Shown: piece by piece, positions 1-4,837 of the stretch
How positions within the stretch are numbered: the stretch's first letter is position 1
Layout: each line of letters starts with the position of its first letter
NCBI GenBank assembly: GCA_021796155.1
Contig: JAJYOO010000170.1
Span: forward strand, 1 to 6,027
Source: Chloroflexota bacterium
GTDB lineage: Bacteria; Chloroflexota; Anaerolineae; Anaerolineales; Villigracilaceae
DNA: 6,027 bases
Direction: 5' to 3'
Translations under genes and position numbers: made by a program
Notes under the pieces: generated by a model
Databases searched by the model: none
What the model saw: the letters and a program-made list of their open reading frames with translations, nothing else
Told to the model about the DNA's origin: nothing

Positions 1-513
1 GCCGCCGGGATTTGAAGCGTCGCGCTGAAACCTGTCTTCAAACCTGACGGCGTCGTCACCGCCGCGAATTCCTCTCAAGTCTCCGACGGCGCGGCCGCGC
101 TTCTGCTTGCTTCTCCCGACGCCGTTGGACGATATAACTTATCTCCGCTCGCTCGAATTGATACACGCGTTGTCGTTGGCTCTGATCCAACCTTGATGCT
201 TGATGGCCCGATCCCCGCCACGCAAAAAGCATTGAAGCCCGCAGGTTTGACTTTACAAGACATGGACGTGATCGAAATCAACGAAGCCTTTGCATCCGTT
301 GTCCTCGCATGGGCAAAAGAACTCGATGTTGATTTCACTCGTGTCAATCCAAATGGCGGAGCCATTGCCCACGGACATCCGCTTGGCGCGACCGGTGCAG
401 TGCTGATGACGAAACTCGTCTACGAATTGATCCGCCGCAAAGCCAAATACGGATTGCAAACCATGTGCATCGGTCACGGCATGGCAACGGCAACAATCAT
501 CGAAAGACTCTAA
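1..513 (+). CDS. Thiolase (acetyl-CoA acyltransferase family), C-terminal part, apparent frameshift near the left edge
   Basis: This is the C-terminal domain of a thiolase, which catalyses CoA-dependent cleavage of 3-ketoacyl-CoA or the reverse Claisen condensation in the cytoplasm. Visible family motifs are [18 protein letters not shown] followed by SDGAAA (from 25), INEAFA (about 277-294), the [18 protein letters not shown] block with the active-site His (about 346-399), and [17 protein letters not shown] at the end, whose Cys is the usual catalytic nucleophile. The canonical GGG after that Cys is GHG here, a variant I believe occurs in some thiolase subfamilies. The reading frame has an in-frame TGA at 13-15. 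Frame 2 instead reads P-P-G-F-E-A up to about 19, which fits the expected residues before LKP, so one base seems to be missing near 20. That could be a real mutation or an assembly error at a contig edge. The N-terminal domain lies outside the window. Substrate specificity cannot be read from this part. The family call is secure. Confidence 0.9.
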
Positions 514-580
514 ACACGAAGGACACAAAGTACACGAAGGTTTTTTCTTTTACTTTGTGCCCGTCGTGTCCTTTGTGTTT
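512..580. repeat. Imperfect 28-bp inverted repeat built of 9-nt units between thiolase and folK
   Basis: The left arm (512-539) and right arm (553-580) can pair over 28 positions with 22 Watson-Crick pairs, two G-T wobbles and four mismatches, around a T-rich loop (540-552). Each arm is itself made of 9-nt units: CACGAAGGA, CACAAAGTA and CACGAAGGT on the left, and CTTTGTGCC, CGTCGTGTC and CTTTGTGTT on the right. The thiolase TAA overlaps the left arm, and the right arm ends five bases before the folK ATG. There is no T-tract after the stem on the plus strand, so it is not a standard intrinsic terminator. It may be a dispersed intergenic repeat that also forms an mRNA hairpin. Confidence 0.75.
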
Positions 581-585
581 AAAAA

Positions 586-1077
586 ATGTCCATCGTCTAC
601 CTTGCCCTTGGAACCAACCTCGGCGACCGCCTCGCCAATTTGCGCGCGGCAATTAAATCTTTTCCACCGTCCATCGTCCTCGGTCCACGGTCCAACATTT
701 ACGAAACTCCTCCGTGGGGCTACACCGACCAGCCCGCGTTCCTCAACATGGCGGTTAAGTGCGAAACAGATTCAGACGCCGCGTCGCTCTTGAAGCGCCT
801 CAAGCAGATTGAAGTCGAGGTTGGACGCGTGGAGTCGTTTCGCTGGGGGCCGCGTCAAATTGATATTGACATTTTGTTTTACGATGATCTCATCCTCGAA
901 TCTGAATCGCTGATCATTCCCCATCCGCGCCTGCATGAGCGCGCTTTTGTACTTGTTCCGCTGGCAGACATCGCACCTGATTTTGTCCATCCTGTTTTGA
1001 AAAAGACAGTCAAAGAGTTGCTCTCGAAAGTGGATAGCGCAGAGATAAAACTTTTTGCCAATGGCAGTTTGATATAA
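586..1077 (+). CDS. folK: 2-amino-4-hydroxy-6-hydroxymethyldihydropteridine pyrophosphokinase (HPPK)
   Basis: FolK transfers pyrophosphate from ATP to 6-hydroxymethyl-7,8-dihydropterin, the step directly before dihydropteroate synthase in folate synthesis. The 163-residue length is typical of a stand-alone HPPK. Family signatures in order are YLALGTNLGDR (5-15), YETPPWGYTDQPAFLN (39-54; pterin-binding loop region), RWGPRQIDIDIL (86-97) and IPHPRLHERAFVLVPL (111-126). The third matches the HPPK signature, with D93 and D95 as the expected Mg-binding aspartates. The ATG at 586 places the first motif at the usual distance from the N terminus. No Shine-Dalgarno is visible, because the preceding bases belong to the inverted repeat at 512-580. 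An extended -10 promoter for the next gene overlaps its stop codon. folP lies 594 bases downstream, so the two enzymes are encoded together but are separated by an unrelated small gene. Confidence 0.95.
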   Translation: MSIVYLALGTNLGDRLANLRAAIKSFPPSIVLGPRSNIYETPPWGYTDQPAFLNMAVKCETDSDAASLLKRLKQIEVEVGRVESFRWGPRQIDIDILFYDDLILESESLIIPHPRLHERAFVLVPLADIAPDFVHPVLKKTVKELLSKVDSAEIKLFANGSLI

Positions 1078-1078
1078 T
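1070..1078 (+). promoter_or_regulatory. Extended -10 promoter overlapping the folK stop
   Basis: TGATATAAT at 1070-1078 is a perfect match to the extended -10 form TGnTATAAT. There is no good -35 at the normal spacing, as is usual for extended -10 promoters. Initiation would fall near 1085, leaving a short leader that contains the ribosome binding site of the gene starting at 1100. This suggests the STAS-like gene, and perhaps folP after it, can be transcribed apart from folK. Predicted by motif only. Confidence 0.5.
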
Positions 1079-1089
1079 CGCCTCGACTT

Positions 1090-1094
1090 GGAGG
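1090..1094 (+). promoter_or_regulatory. Ribosome binding site GGAGG that fixes the start at 1100
   Basis: GGAGG at 1090-1094 lies five bases before ATG 1100. It overlaps the alternative in-frame TTG at 1088, so the ATG at 1100 is the preferred start. Confidence 0.75.
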
Positions 1095-1099
1095 ATGCC

Positions 1100-1522
1100 A
1101 TGACCAACATCAAGCCACTGAATTGGACTCCCAAACCGGGCGTTGGTATGACCGTTACGCGCCGCTCTGACGGCGGGATGACGTTGACGTTTACTGACCT
1201 GTCCGAGGCGACGATCAGGGAATGGCATGACTTTGCCCTCGATCATCTGCTCGGCTCAGACCGTCTCACGCGTAATCTGTATGATTTGCGTGCGGTAAAA
1301 GATATCAACGAGAAAGCGATTCGAACCGCAGTTGAAGTGAATAGCGATCCATCGGCGCGAAATATTCGACTTGCGGTCGTGGTCAACAGTGAAAAGATTG
1401 CCAATGCCATTCGCGACGTTGCGGCATTAGCTTTGCCCGAAACATCTGCTGCTATCAAATTGTTCACGGATATCAATCAAGCTGAAACGTGGCTGTCGCG
1501 TCCGCTTGATCAGATACCGTAG
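1100..1522 (+). CDS. Hypothetical protein, SpoIIAA/STAS-like fold (tentative)
   Basis: This encodes a 140-residue protein with no signal peptide, membrane segment or catalytic motif that I recognise, so it is probably cytoplasmic. The layout is a beta hairpin (GMTVTRRSDGGMTLTFTDLS, 16-35), a helix (about 36-52), a strand ending in NLYDLRAVKDI (59-69), a helix, a strand (RLAVVVNSEK, 90-99), a helix (100-111) and IKLFTDINQAETWL (119-132). The series LYDLR, then AVVV, then vFtd..eA..WL resembles small SpoIIAA-like/STAS-superfamily proteins. That is a pattern judgement, and no phosphorylatable Ser can be assigned. The start at 1100 is supported by GGAGG five bases upstream and by an extended -10 at 1070-1078. 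The gene lies 22 bases after folK and is followed by a repeat-rich gap before folP. Its link to folate synthesis is unknown. It could instead be an unrelated alpha/beta domain. Confidence 0.7.
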   Translation: MTNIKPLNWTPKPGVGMTVTRRSDGGMTLTFTDLSEATIREWHDFALDHLLGSDRLTRNLYDLRAVKDINEKAIRTAVEVNSDPSARNIRLAVVVNSEKIANAIRDVAALALPETSAAIKLFTDINQAETWLSRPLDQIP

Positions 1523-1671
1523 AAAATTATGTCACTCTCCCGAAGGGCACTGGGACGGTGTGAGCCGCACCTCGCACTGAGCGGAGGGCGAAGCCCGAAG
1601 TCGAAGTGAGCAGCGAAGAGTCTCAAATAAAAACGAGATGCTTCGCTGCGCTCAGCATGACATTTCACTTT
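1523..1671. repeat. Repeat-rich intergenic region with several hairpins upstream of folP
   Basis: This 149-base gap contains several short inverted repeats: GGTGTG/CGCACC (1557-1571), GGGC-GAA-GCCC (1586-1596), and a longer imperfect stem at 1608-1653. The longer stem pairs GAG, CAGCGAAG and TCTC with GAGA, CTTCGCTG and CTC around an A-rich loop (1625-1634). The CTGAGCGGAG and CTTCGCTGCGCTCAGCATGA wording resembles dispersed intergenic repeats that I associate with Chloroflexota and some other bacteria, which is recognition from memory and not a search. The stretch is open in the folP frame from a GTG at 1606, but this looks like chance read-through of the repeat. No clear promoter or ribosome binding site was found in it. 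Confidence 0.6.
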
Positions 1672-2565
1672 ATGAAGCCACTGATTATCGGCAACTTTAC
1701 TTTTGACTGGGGCGCCCGCACGTACGTGATGGGCGTTCTTAATATTACGCCGGATAGTTTTTCTGGTGATGGGCTATTGCCTCCCTCTCCCGATGGGAGA
1801 GGGGATGGGGTGAGGGCATCACTTGAACAAGCAAAACGATTCATCACCGCGGGCGCAACGATATTGGATGTGGGCGGAGAGTCAACGCGCCCGGGGTCAG
1901 AGCCGATTGGTGTTGAGGAAGAACGGCGGCGAGTCATTCCCATCATCAAAGCCATCACTAAAGAATTTCCTGATACATTGGTTTCGATTGACACTTATAA
2001 ATCCGTCATTGCCGAAGAAGCATTGAACGAAGGCGCGCATATTATCAATGATGTGTGGGCGTTGCGCGCCGACCCGAAATTACGCGAGATCGCTGCAAAA
2101 GCAAAGTGTCCTGTGATTCTGATGCACAATCGCAGCAATCCCGCCAGCGTTGAAGTGCGCGCACAACTTGGCAATGCGTACATCGGCGCGGAATATGTTG
2201 ACATGATCGAAGATGTGAAGCGCGAGCTGATGGACAGCGTGAAGTTGGCGCGTGAGGCTGGCATTGATGATGATCGCATCATTCTGGATCCCGGCATTGG
2301 CTTCGGTAAAAAAGTTGAACACAATCTTGAACTGATCAACCGCCTCGACGAAATCGGCGCGCTGGGTTTTCCCGTTTTGCTTGGCCCATCGCGCAAATCA
2401 TTCATCGGCTACACTTTGGATTTGCCTCCTGATCAACGCATCGAAGGCACAGCCGCGGCAATCGCGGTCGGCATTGCGCGCGGCGCGGACATTATCCGGG
2501 TTCATGATGTTGAATACATGGTGCGCGTCGCTAAAATGACTGATGCAATCGTTCGCAAAAAATAA
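1672..2565 (+). CDS. folP: Dihydropteroate synthase (DHPS)
   Basis: FolP condenses 6-hydroxymethyl-7,8-dihydropterin pyrophosphate with p-aminobenzoate to give 7,8-dihydropteroate, and is the sulfonamide target. From ATG 1672 the product has 297 residues, slightly longer than the usual 270-285. TIM-barrel motifs are all present in order: YVMGVLNITPDSFS (18-31), ILDVGGESTRPGSEPIG (64-80), SIDTYKS, HIINDVWAL, PVILMHN, ILDPGIGFGK, LLGPSRKSFIG, EGTAAA and the terminal RVHDV. The conserved Asn, Asp, Lys, Arg and His ligands of pterin, phosphate and pABA can therefore be recognised. Residues 35-48 are an extra Pro/Gly/Asp/Arg-rich stretch encoded by a palindromic repeat in loop 1. Other in-frame starts are ATG 1657 and GTG 1606, but 1606-1671 is repeat sequence and has no similarity to DHPS N termini. 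No start has a clear Shine-Dalgarno. The stop abuts the ATG of the next gene, suggesting coupled translation. Confidence 0.95.
   Translation: MKPLIIGNFTFDWGARTYVMGVLNITPDSFSGDGLLPPSPDGRGDGVRASLEQAKRFITAGATILDVGGESTRPGSEPIGVEEERRRVIPIIKAITKEFPDTLVSIDTYKSVIAEEALNEGAHIINDVWALRADPKLREIAAKAKCPVILMHNRSNPASVEVRAQLGNAYIGAEYVDMIEDVKRELMDSVKLAREAGIDDDRIILDPGIGFGKKVEHNLELINRLDEIGALGFPVLLGPSRKSFIGYTLDLPPDQRIEGTAAAIAVGIARGADIIRVHDVEYMVRVAKMTDAIVRKK
1783..1816. repeat. Palindromic repeat inserted in frame within folP
   Basis: CCCTCTCCC (1783-1791) and GGGAGAGGG (1795-1803) form a perfect 9-bp palindrome with a GAT loop. It is followed by GATGGGGTGAGGG, whose GTGAGGG could also pair with the left arm. The CCCTCTCCC/GGGAGAGGG plus GGGGTGAGGG pattern looks like a widespread intergenic palindromic repeat, here with its outer left arm missing. 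It is read in the folP frame as P-P-S-P-D-G-R-G-D-G-V-R, replacing or extending the variable part of loop 1 just after TPDSFSGDG. Confidence 0.7.
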
Positions 2566-3879
2566 ATGATTGACGATTACGGTAAAGAACTTCTTCGCAA
2601 TGGAATCATCGAGGCAAAGTCGGGTAACAAGGAAGAAGCCCGTCGTTACATTGATCGCGCCATCTACATGACCAGCGACCATGACGTGATGGCCGAAGGC
2701 TGGTATTGGATGAGCCAGCTCACGGATGATCCGGCTGAAAAACGCAAAGCGCTTGAGAATTGTCTTTCCAACGATTTGCAGCATGCACGCGCCCGACGCG
2801 CTCTGGCCATTTTAGATGGCAAGCTCAAGCCAGATGAAATCGTTGATCCTGATGCTTTGCCGCCCGCCCCGGAAGGTTTGCGTCAGGCGGATGCACAACG
2901 GTTCGTATGTCCAAAATGCGGTGGACGGATGACCTATGCGCCCAACGGTGAGTCGCTGGTCTGCGAGTATTGTTCGCGAAATCAGACACTCAAAAACCAA
3001 TCAGGTTCGGCAGATGAAAAAGATTTCATCGTTGCGATGGCAACTATGCGCGGACATGGCCAGCCGTTGGCGGAACAAGTTTTTCAATGTCAGGGATGTG
3101 GCGCACAATTCATTTTGCCTGCCGATCAACTTTCTGCAACTTGTGTTTATTGCGGCTCGCCGCATGTCGTCAGTCTTGAAAAGTCAAAAGATTTGCTTGC
3201 ACCAGATGGCATCATCCCGCATGCGTTCGATCAGAAGCATGCCATACAACTTCTTGTGAATTGGGTTGAGCGAAATAAAATCAAACCCGAAAAGCAGGTC
3301 GATTGGCCGCGCGGGCTTTATCTTCCTCTTTGGACTTTCGACCTAGGCGGCGAGGTTGATTACGTGGGCGAAATCGTCGAACAGAACGAGGTTGACTTTG
3401 GACGCCGCCAGCCGAAGGTGGTTCAAGTCCGTGACACATATCCGATTCTGACTCACGATGTTCCGATTCCTGCCAGCCGAAAATTGTCCGCGCCGTTTGT
3501 GCGTCTCATCCCCACCTTTGACTTGAAAGCGGTTCAACCGTACGACGCGCGTTTTCTCGCCAATTGGCCCGCTGAACTTTATGACATCCCGATGGCCGAC
3601 GCGTCGCTTGACGCGCGCAGTCAGACATTGGTGCGCGTTAAGCATGATATGCTTGCCCAGCTTTCCCTCACGCGTTTGATATCAACTTCCTCAGCCAATA
3701 TGACCGTCGAGTCTTTTCGACTTGATCTGCTTCCAGTTTGGATGACTGAAATCTGGCTTGAAGGTCGAAGCCACCTTGTTCTAATCAACGGACAAAATGG
3801 CGCAGTACAAAGTGACATTGCTTTAAAGTCCGATAAGGGCGGCTTGATGGATTGGCTTGCCGATTTGGTGAATGATTGA
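2566..3879 (+). CDS. TPR and double zinc-ribbon protein of unknown function
   Basis: This encodes 437 residues in four visible parts. Residues 1-85 are helical and TPR-like (LLRNGIIEAKSGNKEEARRY, WYWMSQLTDDPAEKRKALENCL, ARARRALAIL). Two zinc ribbons follow, CPKCGG...CEYC with C115/C118/C133/C136 and CQGCGA...CVYCGS with C175/C178/C193/C196. A C-terminal domain then begins with LAPDGIIPHAF (211-221) and GLYLPLWTFD (250-259) and ends with LLPVWMTEIWLEG and VLINGQNGAVQSD. The IIPHAF, YLPLWTFD and NGQ.G sequences recur in bacterial zinc-ribbon proteins often labelled TFIIB-type zinc-ribbon or, doubtfully, PriA-like. No helicase or nuclease motif is present, and there is no signal peptide or membrane segment. 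A structural or protein-binding role is possible, but the function is not known. The ATG touches the folP stop (TAAATG) without a Shine-Dalgarno, so translation is probably coupled to folP. Confidence 0.85.
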   Translation: MIDDYGKELLRNGIIEAKSGNKEEARRYIDRAIYMTSDHDVMAEGWYWMSQLTDDPAEKRKALENCLSNDLQHARARRALAILDGKLKPDEIVDPDALPPAPEGLRQADAQRFVCPKCGGRMTYAPNGESLVCEYCSRNQTLKNQSGSADEKDFIVAMATMRGHGQPLAEQVFQCQGCGAQFILPADQLSATCVYCGSPHVVSLEKSKDLLAPDGIIPHAFDQKHAIQLLVNWVERNKIKPEKQVDWPRGLYLPLWTFDLGGEVDYVGEIVEQNEVDFGRRQPKVVQVRDTYPILTHDVPIPASRKLSAPFVRLIPTFDLKAVQPYDARFLANWPAELYDIPMADASLDARSQTLVRVKHDMLAQLSLTRLISTSSANMTVESFRLDLLPVWMTEIWLEGRSHLVLINGQNGAVQSDIALKSDKGGLMDWLADLVND

Positions 3880-3919
3880 AAAGACATCCATAGATTACAC
3901 AGATTTCGTAGAAATTTTG
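3880..3919 (+). other. Short gap with weak AT-rich hairpin after the zinc-ribbon gene
   Basis: AGATTTC (3901-3907) and GAAATTT (3911-3917) can form a 7-bp stem with one G-T wobble and a GTA loop. It is too AT-rich and lacks the U-tract of a confident terminator. The wording TAGATTACACAGATTT resembles a fragment of a dispersed repeat, cut off by the insertion sequence that begins at about 3920. Confidence 0.3.
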
Positions 3920-3941
3920 GTAGTGGTCACAAAGTAAGTGA
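3920..3941 (+). repeat. IS1-family terminal inverted repeat, left (transposase 3' side)
   Basis: GTAGTGGTC, five variable bases, then GTAAGTGA. The same arrangement occurs in reverse complement at 4701-4722, with 17 of 22 positions identical. The transposase stop codon lies inside this repeat. Confidence 0.8.
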
Positions 3942-4669
3942 TGTGAGCTGTTTGATGGCTAGATTGTGATCGACGATGAACCATTTGGTGACCATGTGAT
4001 GAAATGCGTCGCACTTTGAAAACGAAAGAGTTTGGCGGACATACCGCGCTTGGCTCTGAAAGGGCGCAGGGCGTTGACGTAATGTACAGTACCAACGCTC
4101 CATATGAGACGTCCGTCCACTCTCTTTGCCAACTGCCTGGTGCGTTTCCTGAGGCAGAACTTTCCGATACGCATCCCAGAAATCACTGTAGGAAATGCAA
4201 CCACGATACGCCGGAGGCACTTTGGTCCACAGCCGACGACAAGTCGCTTCGCTGCGATCTCCGATCACAAAAACGATAATTTGTCGGGTACGGCGGCACA
4301 TGACCGTCCACAACCAGCGTTTGTTGATCTTGGCTTGTACAAAACTCCAGGCTTCATCGTACTCCAAGACATCGTCTGGCTGGGCAGGGAGCAAGGTATC
4401 CGGGAAGTTCGGCAGACTCCGCATATATTCCTTGATCCATCGAGCAATGCTCTGATGATGGACCTCGAAAAGCCGTGACAGACCTCGCAGGCTTACCCGT
4501 TCTGGATAGGCTCTGAGAATGAGCGACTGTTGTCTTTTTTTGCCCCTCGTCTCGGCTCCAGCACTCGGTGTGCGCCGCAGTCTTTGCAATCATATTGCTG
4601 CTGACCGAGACGGTTCGTGCCGTTCTTGACAATGTTCGTGCTTCCGCATGTCCGACCTCTGTACATCAT
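3927..4669 (-). CDS. IS1-family transposase, joined product of two frames (-1 frameshift)
   Basis: This is the DDE transposase of the element. The first frame (4669 to the A-run at 4535-4541) gives the zinc ribbon. The second frame, open from 4589 to the TGA at 3927, gives the rest: LILRAYPERVSLRGLSRLF and HHQSIARWIKEY (helix-turn-helix), then EYDEAWSFVQ, KRWLWTVMCRRTRQIIVFVIGDRS, SYSDFWDAY, SHMERWYCTLRQR and LSFSK. Counted in the 220-residue second frame, the likely catalytic triad is D78, D136 and E164. Shifting -1 at the A-run yields about 247 residues, and the spacing from VLEP to ILRAY then matches single-frame relatives as I remember them. The stretch PAPFQSQ (174-180) appears extra between TLRQR and ARYVRQTLSFSK. 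The frames may be joined by programmed slippage as in IS1, or the gene may be broken by loss of one A. Confidence 0.8.
4493..4669 (-). CDS. InsA-like zinc-ribbon ORF of the IS1-family element
   Basis: This 58-residue ORF starts ATG-ATG at 4669/4666 and ends in TAA at 4493-4495. It reads R-T-C-G-S-T-N-I-V-K-N-G, then GQQQYDCKDCGAHRVLEPRR, which is the DNA-binding zinc ribbon of IS1-type transposases. The second CxxC (DCKDC) is intact. The first has only its second Cys: where relatives have C-P-x-C this one has G-R-T-C. The corresponding bases GGTCGGACATGC differ by two substitutions from a codon string for C-P-T-C. The loss may impair zinc binding. After the slippery run its own frame ends about 14 codons later. 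Confidence 0.7.
   Translation of the reverse strand: MMYRGRTCGSTNIVKNGTNRLGQQQYDCKDCGAHRVLEPRRGAKKDNSRSFSEPIQNG
4535..4541 (-). promoter_or_regulatory. Slippery heptamer A AAA AAA (candidate -1 frameshift site)
   Basis: In the upstream frame the codons are GCA AAA AAA GAC. A -1 slip on A AAA AAA moves ribosomes into the DDE frame, which continues AGA CAA. The type IS1 uses A AAA AAC for the same purpose. The geometry is exactly right, but a one-base loss in a homopolymer would look identical. Confidence 0.55.
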
Positions 4670-4700
4670 GACCTTTTATACCATGCCTGCTATCTTACCT

Positions 4701-4722
4701 TCACTTACAAATAGACCACTAC
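4701..4722 (-). repeat. IS1-family terminal inverted repeat, right (transposase 5' side)
   Basis: On the minus strand it reads GTAGTGGTC, TATTT, GTAAGTGA, matching the left end except for the central five bases. It lies about 30 bases upstream of the first transposase ATG. Confidence 0.8.
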
Positions 4723-4726
4723 TCAT

Positions 4727-4780
4727 GGGGTTTTCCTGTTGAGTTCTTGGCTGACACCAAAACTTTACCAGAAAAACCCC
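4727..4780. repeat. 54-bp palindromic element next to the IS1-family element
   Basis: GGGGTTTTCCTG (4727-4738) pairs with CAGAAAAACCCC (4769-4780) with one mismatch. The interior holds a second stem, TTGG (4747-4750) with CCAA (4757-4760), extendable by GTT/AAC. It starts four bases outside the insertion sequence's right end. It may be a solo palindromic repeat or a remnant of another element. No T-tract follows on either strand. Confidence 0.55.
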
Positions 4781-4800
4781 TTACGTTGATACCTATGATC

Positions 4801-4833
4801 CCAAAGAACTCGGGAGGTTCGTGTTTCTTTTGG
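4801..4833 (-). terminator. Possible terminator hairpin after the lipoprotein gene
   Basis: Just beyond the minus-strand stop at 4838, the minus strand can form GAA-(C)-CTC/GAG-TTC (4806-4820), with outer CCAAA/TTTGG pairs (4829-4833 with 4801-4805), followed by TTT then GGG. The inner loop is very tight and the U-tract is short, so this is a weak terminator candidate that might equally be a dispersed repeat. Confidence 0.3.
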
Positions 4834-4837
4834 AATC

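Larger units (their letters stand above)
3920..4722 (-). mobile_element. IS1-family insertion sequence, about 803 bp
   Basis: The element is bounded by imperfect inverted repeats (3920-3941 and 4701-4722) and contains one minus-strand transposase locus with IS1-type zinc-ribbon, helix-turn-helix and DDE parts. The length fits the IS1 family, whose type member is about 770 bp. The 8-9 bases outside each end (AAATTTTG on the left, TCATGGGG on the right) do not match, so no target-site duplication is visible. It separates the folate/zinc-ribbon gene block from the oppositely oriented lipoprotein gene. The exact outer ends could shift by one or two bases. Confidence 0.85.

Noticed and set aside
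512..656. CRISPR-like repeat reading of the 9-nt units near 515-580
   Set aside because: The units are contiguous without spacers and form an inverted repeat. There is no array and no cas gene in the window.
1608..1653. Riboswitch (for example a folate-sensing THF riboswitch) upstream of folP
   Set aside because: The stem is a simple imperfect palindrome of repeat type. I see no multi-stem conserved core, terminator or sequestered ribosome binding site that would support a riboswitch.
1606..1671. folP starting at GTG 1606
   Set aside because: The extra 22 codons are encoded by intergenic repeat sequence and have no similarity to DHPS N termini. ATG 1672 fits the family.
3901..3919. Intrinsic terminator after the zinc-ribbon gene
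   Set aside because: The stem is only 7 bp, AT-rich and followed by just a couple of T, too weak to call with confidence. It is recorded as a low-confidence hairpin only.
4004..4478. Plus-strand ORFs across the IS1-family element
   Set aside because: They lie antisense to the transposase and read as low-information shadow sequences.
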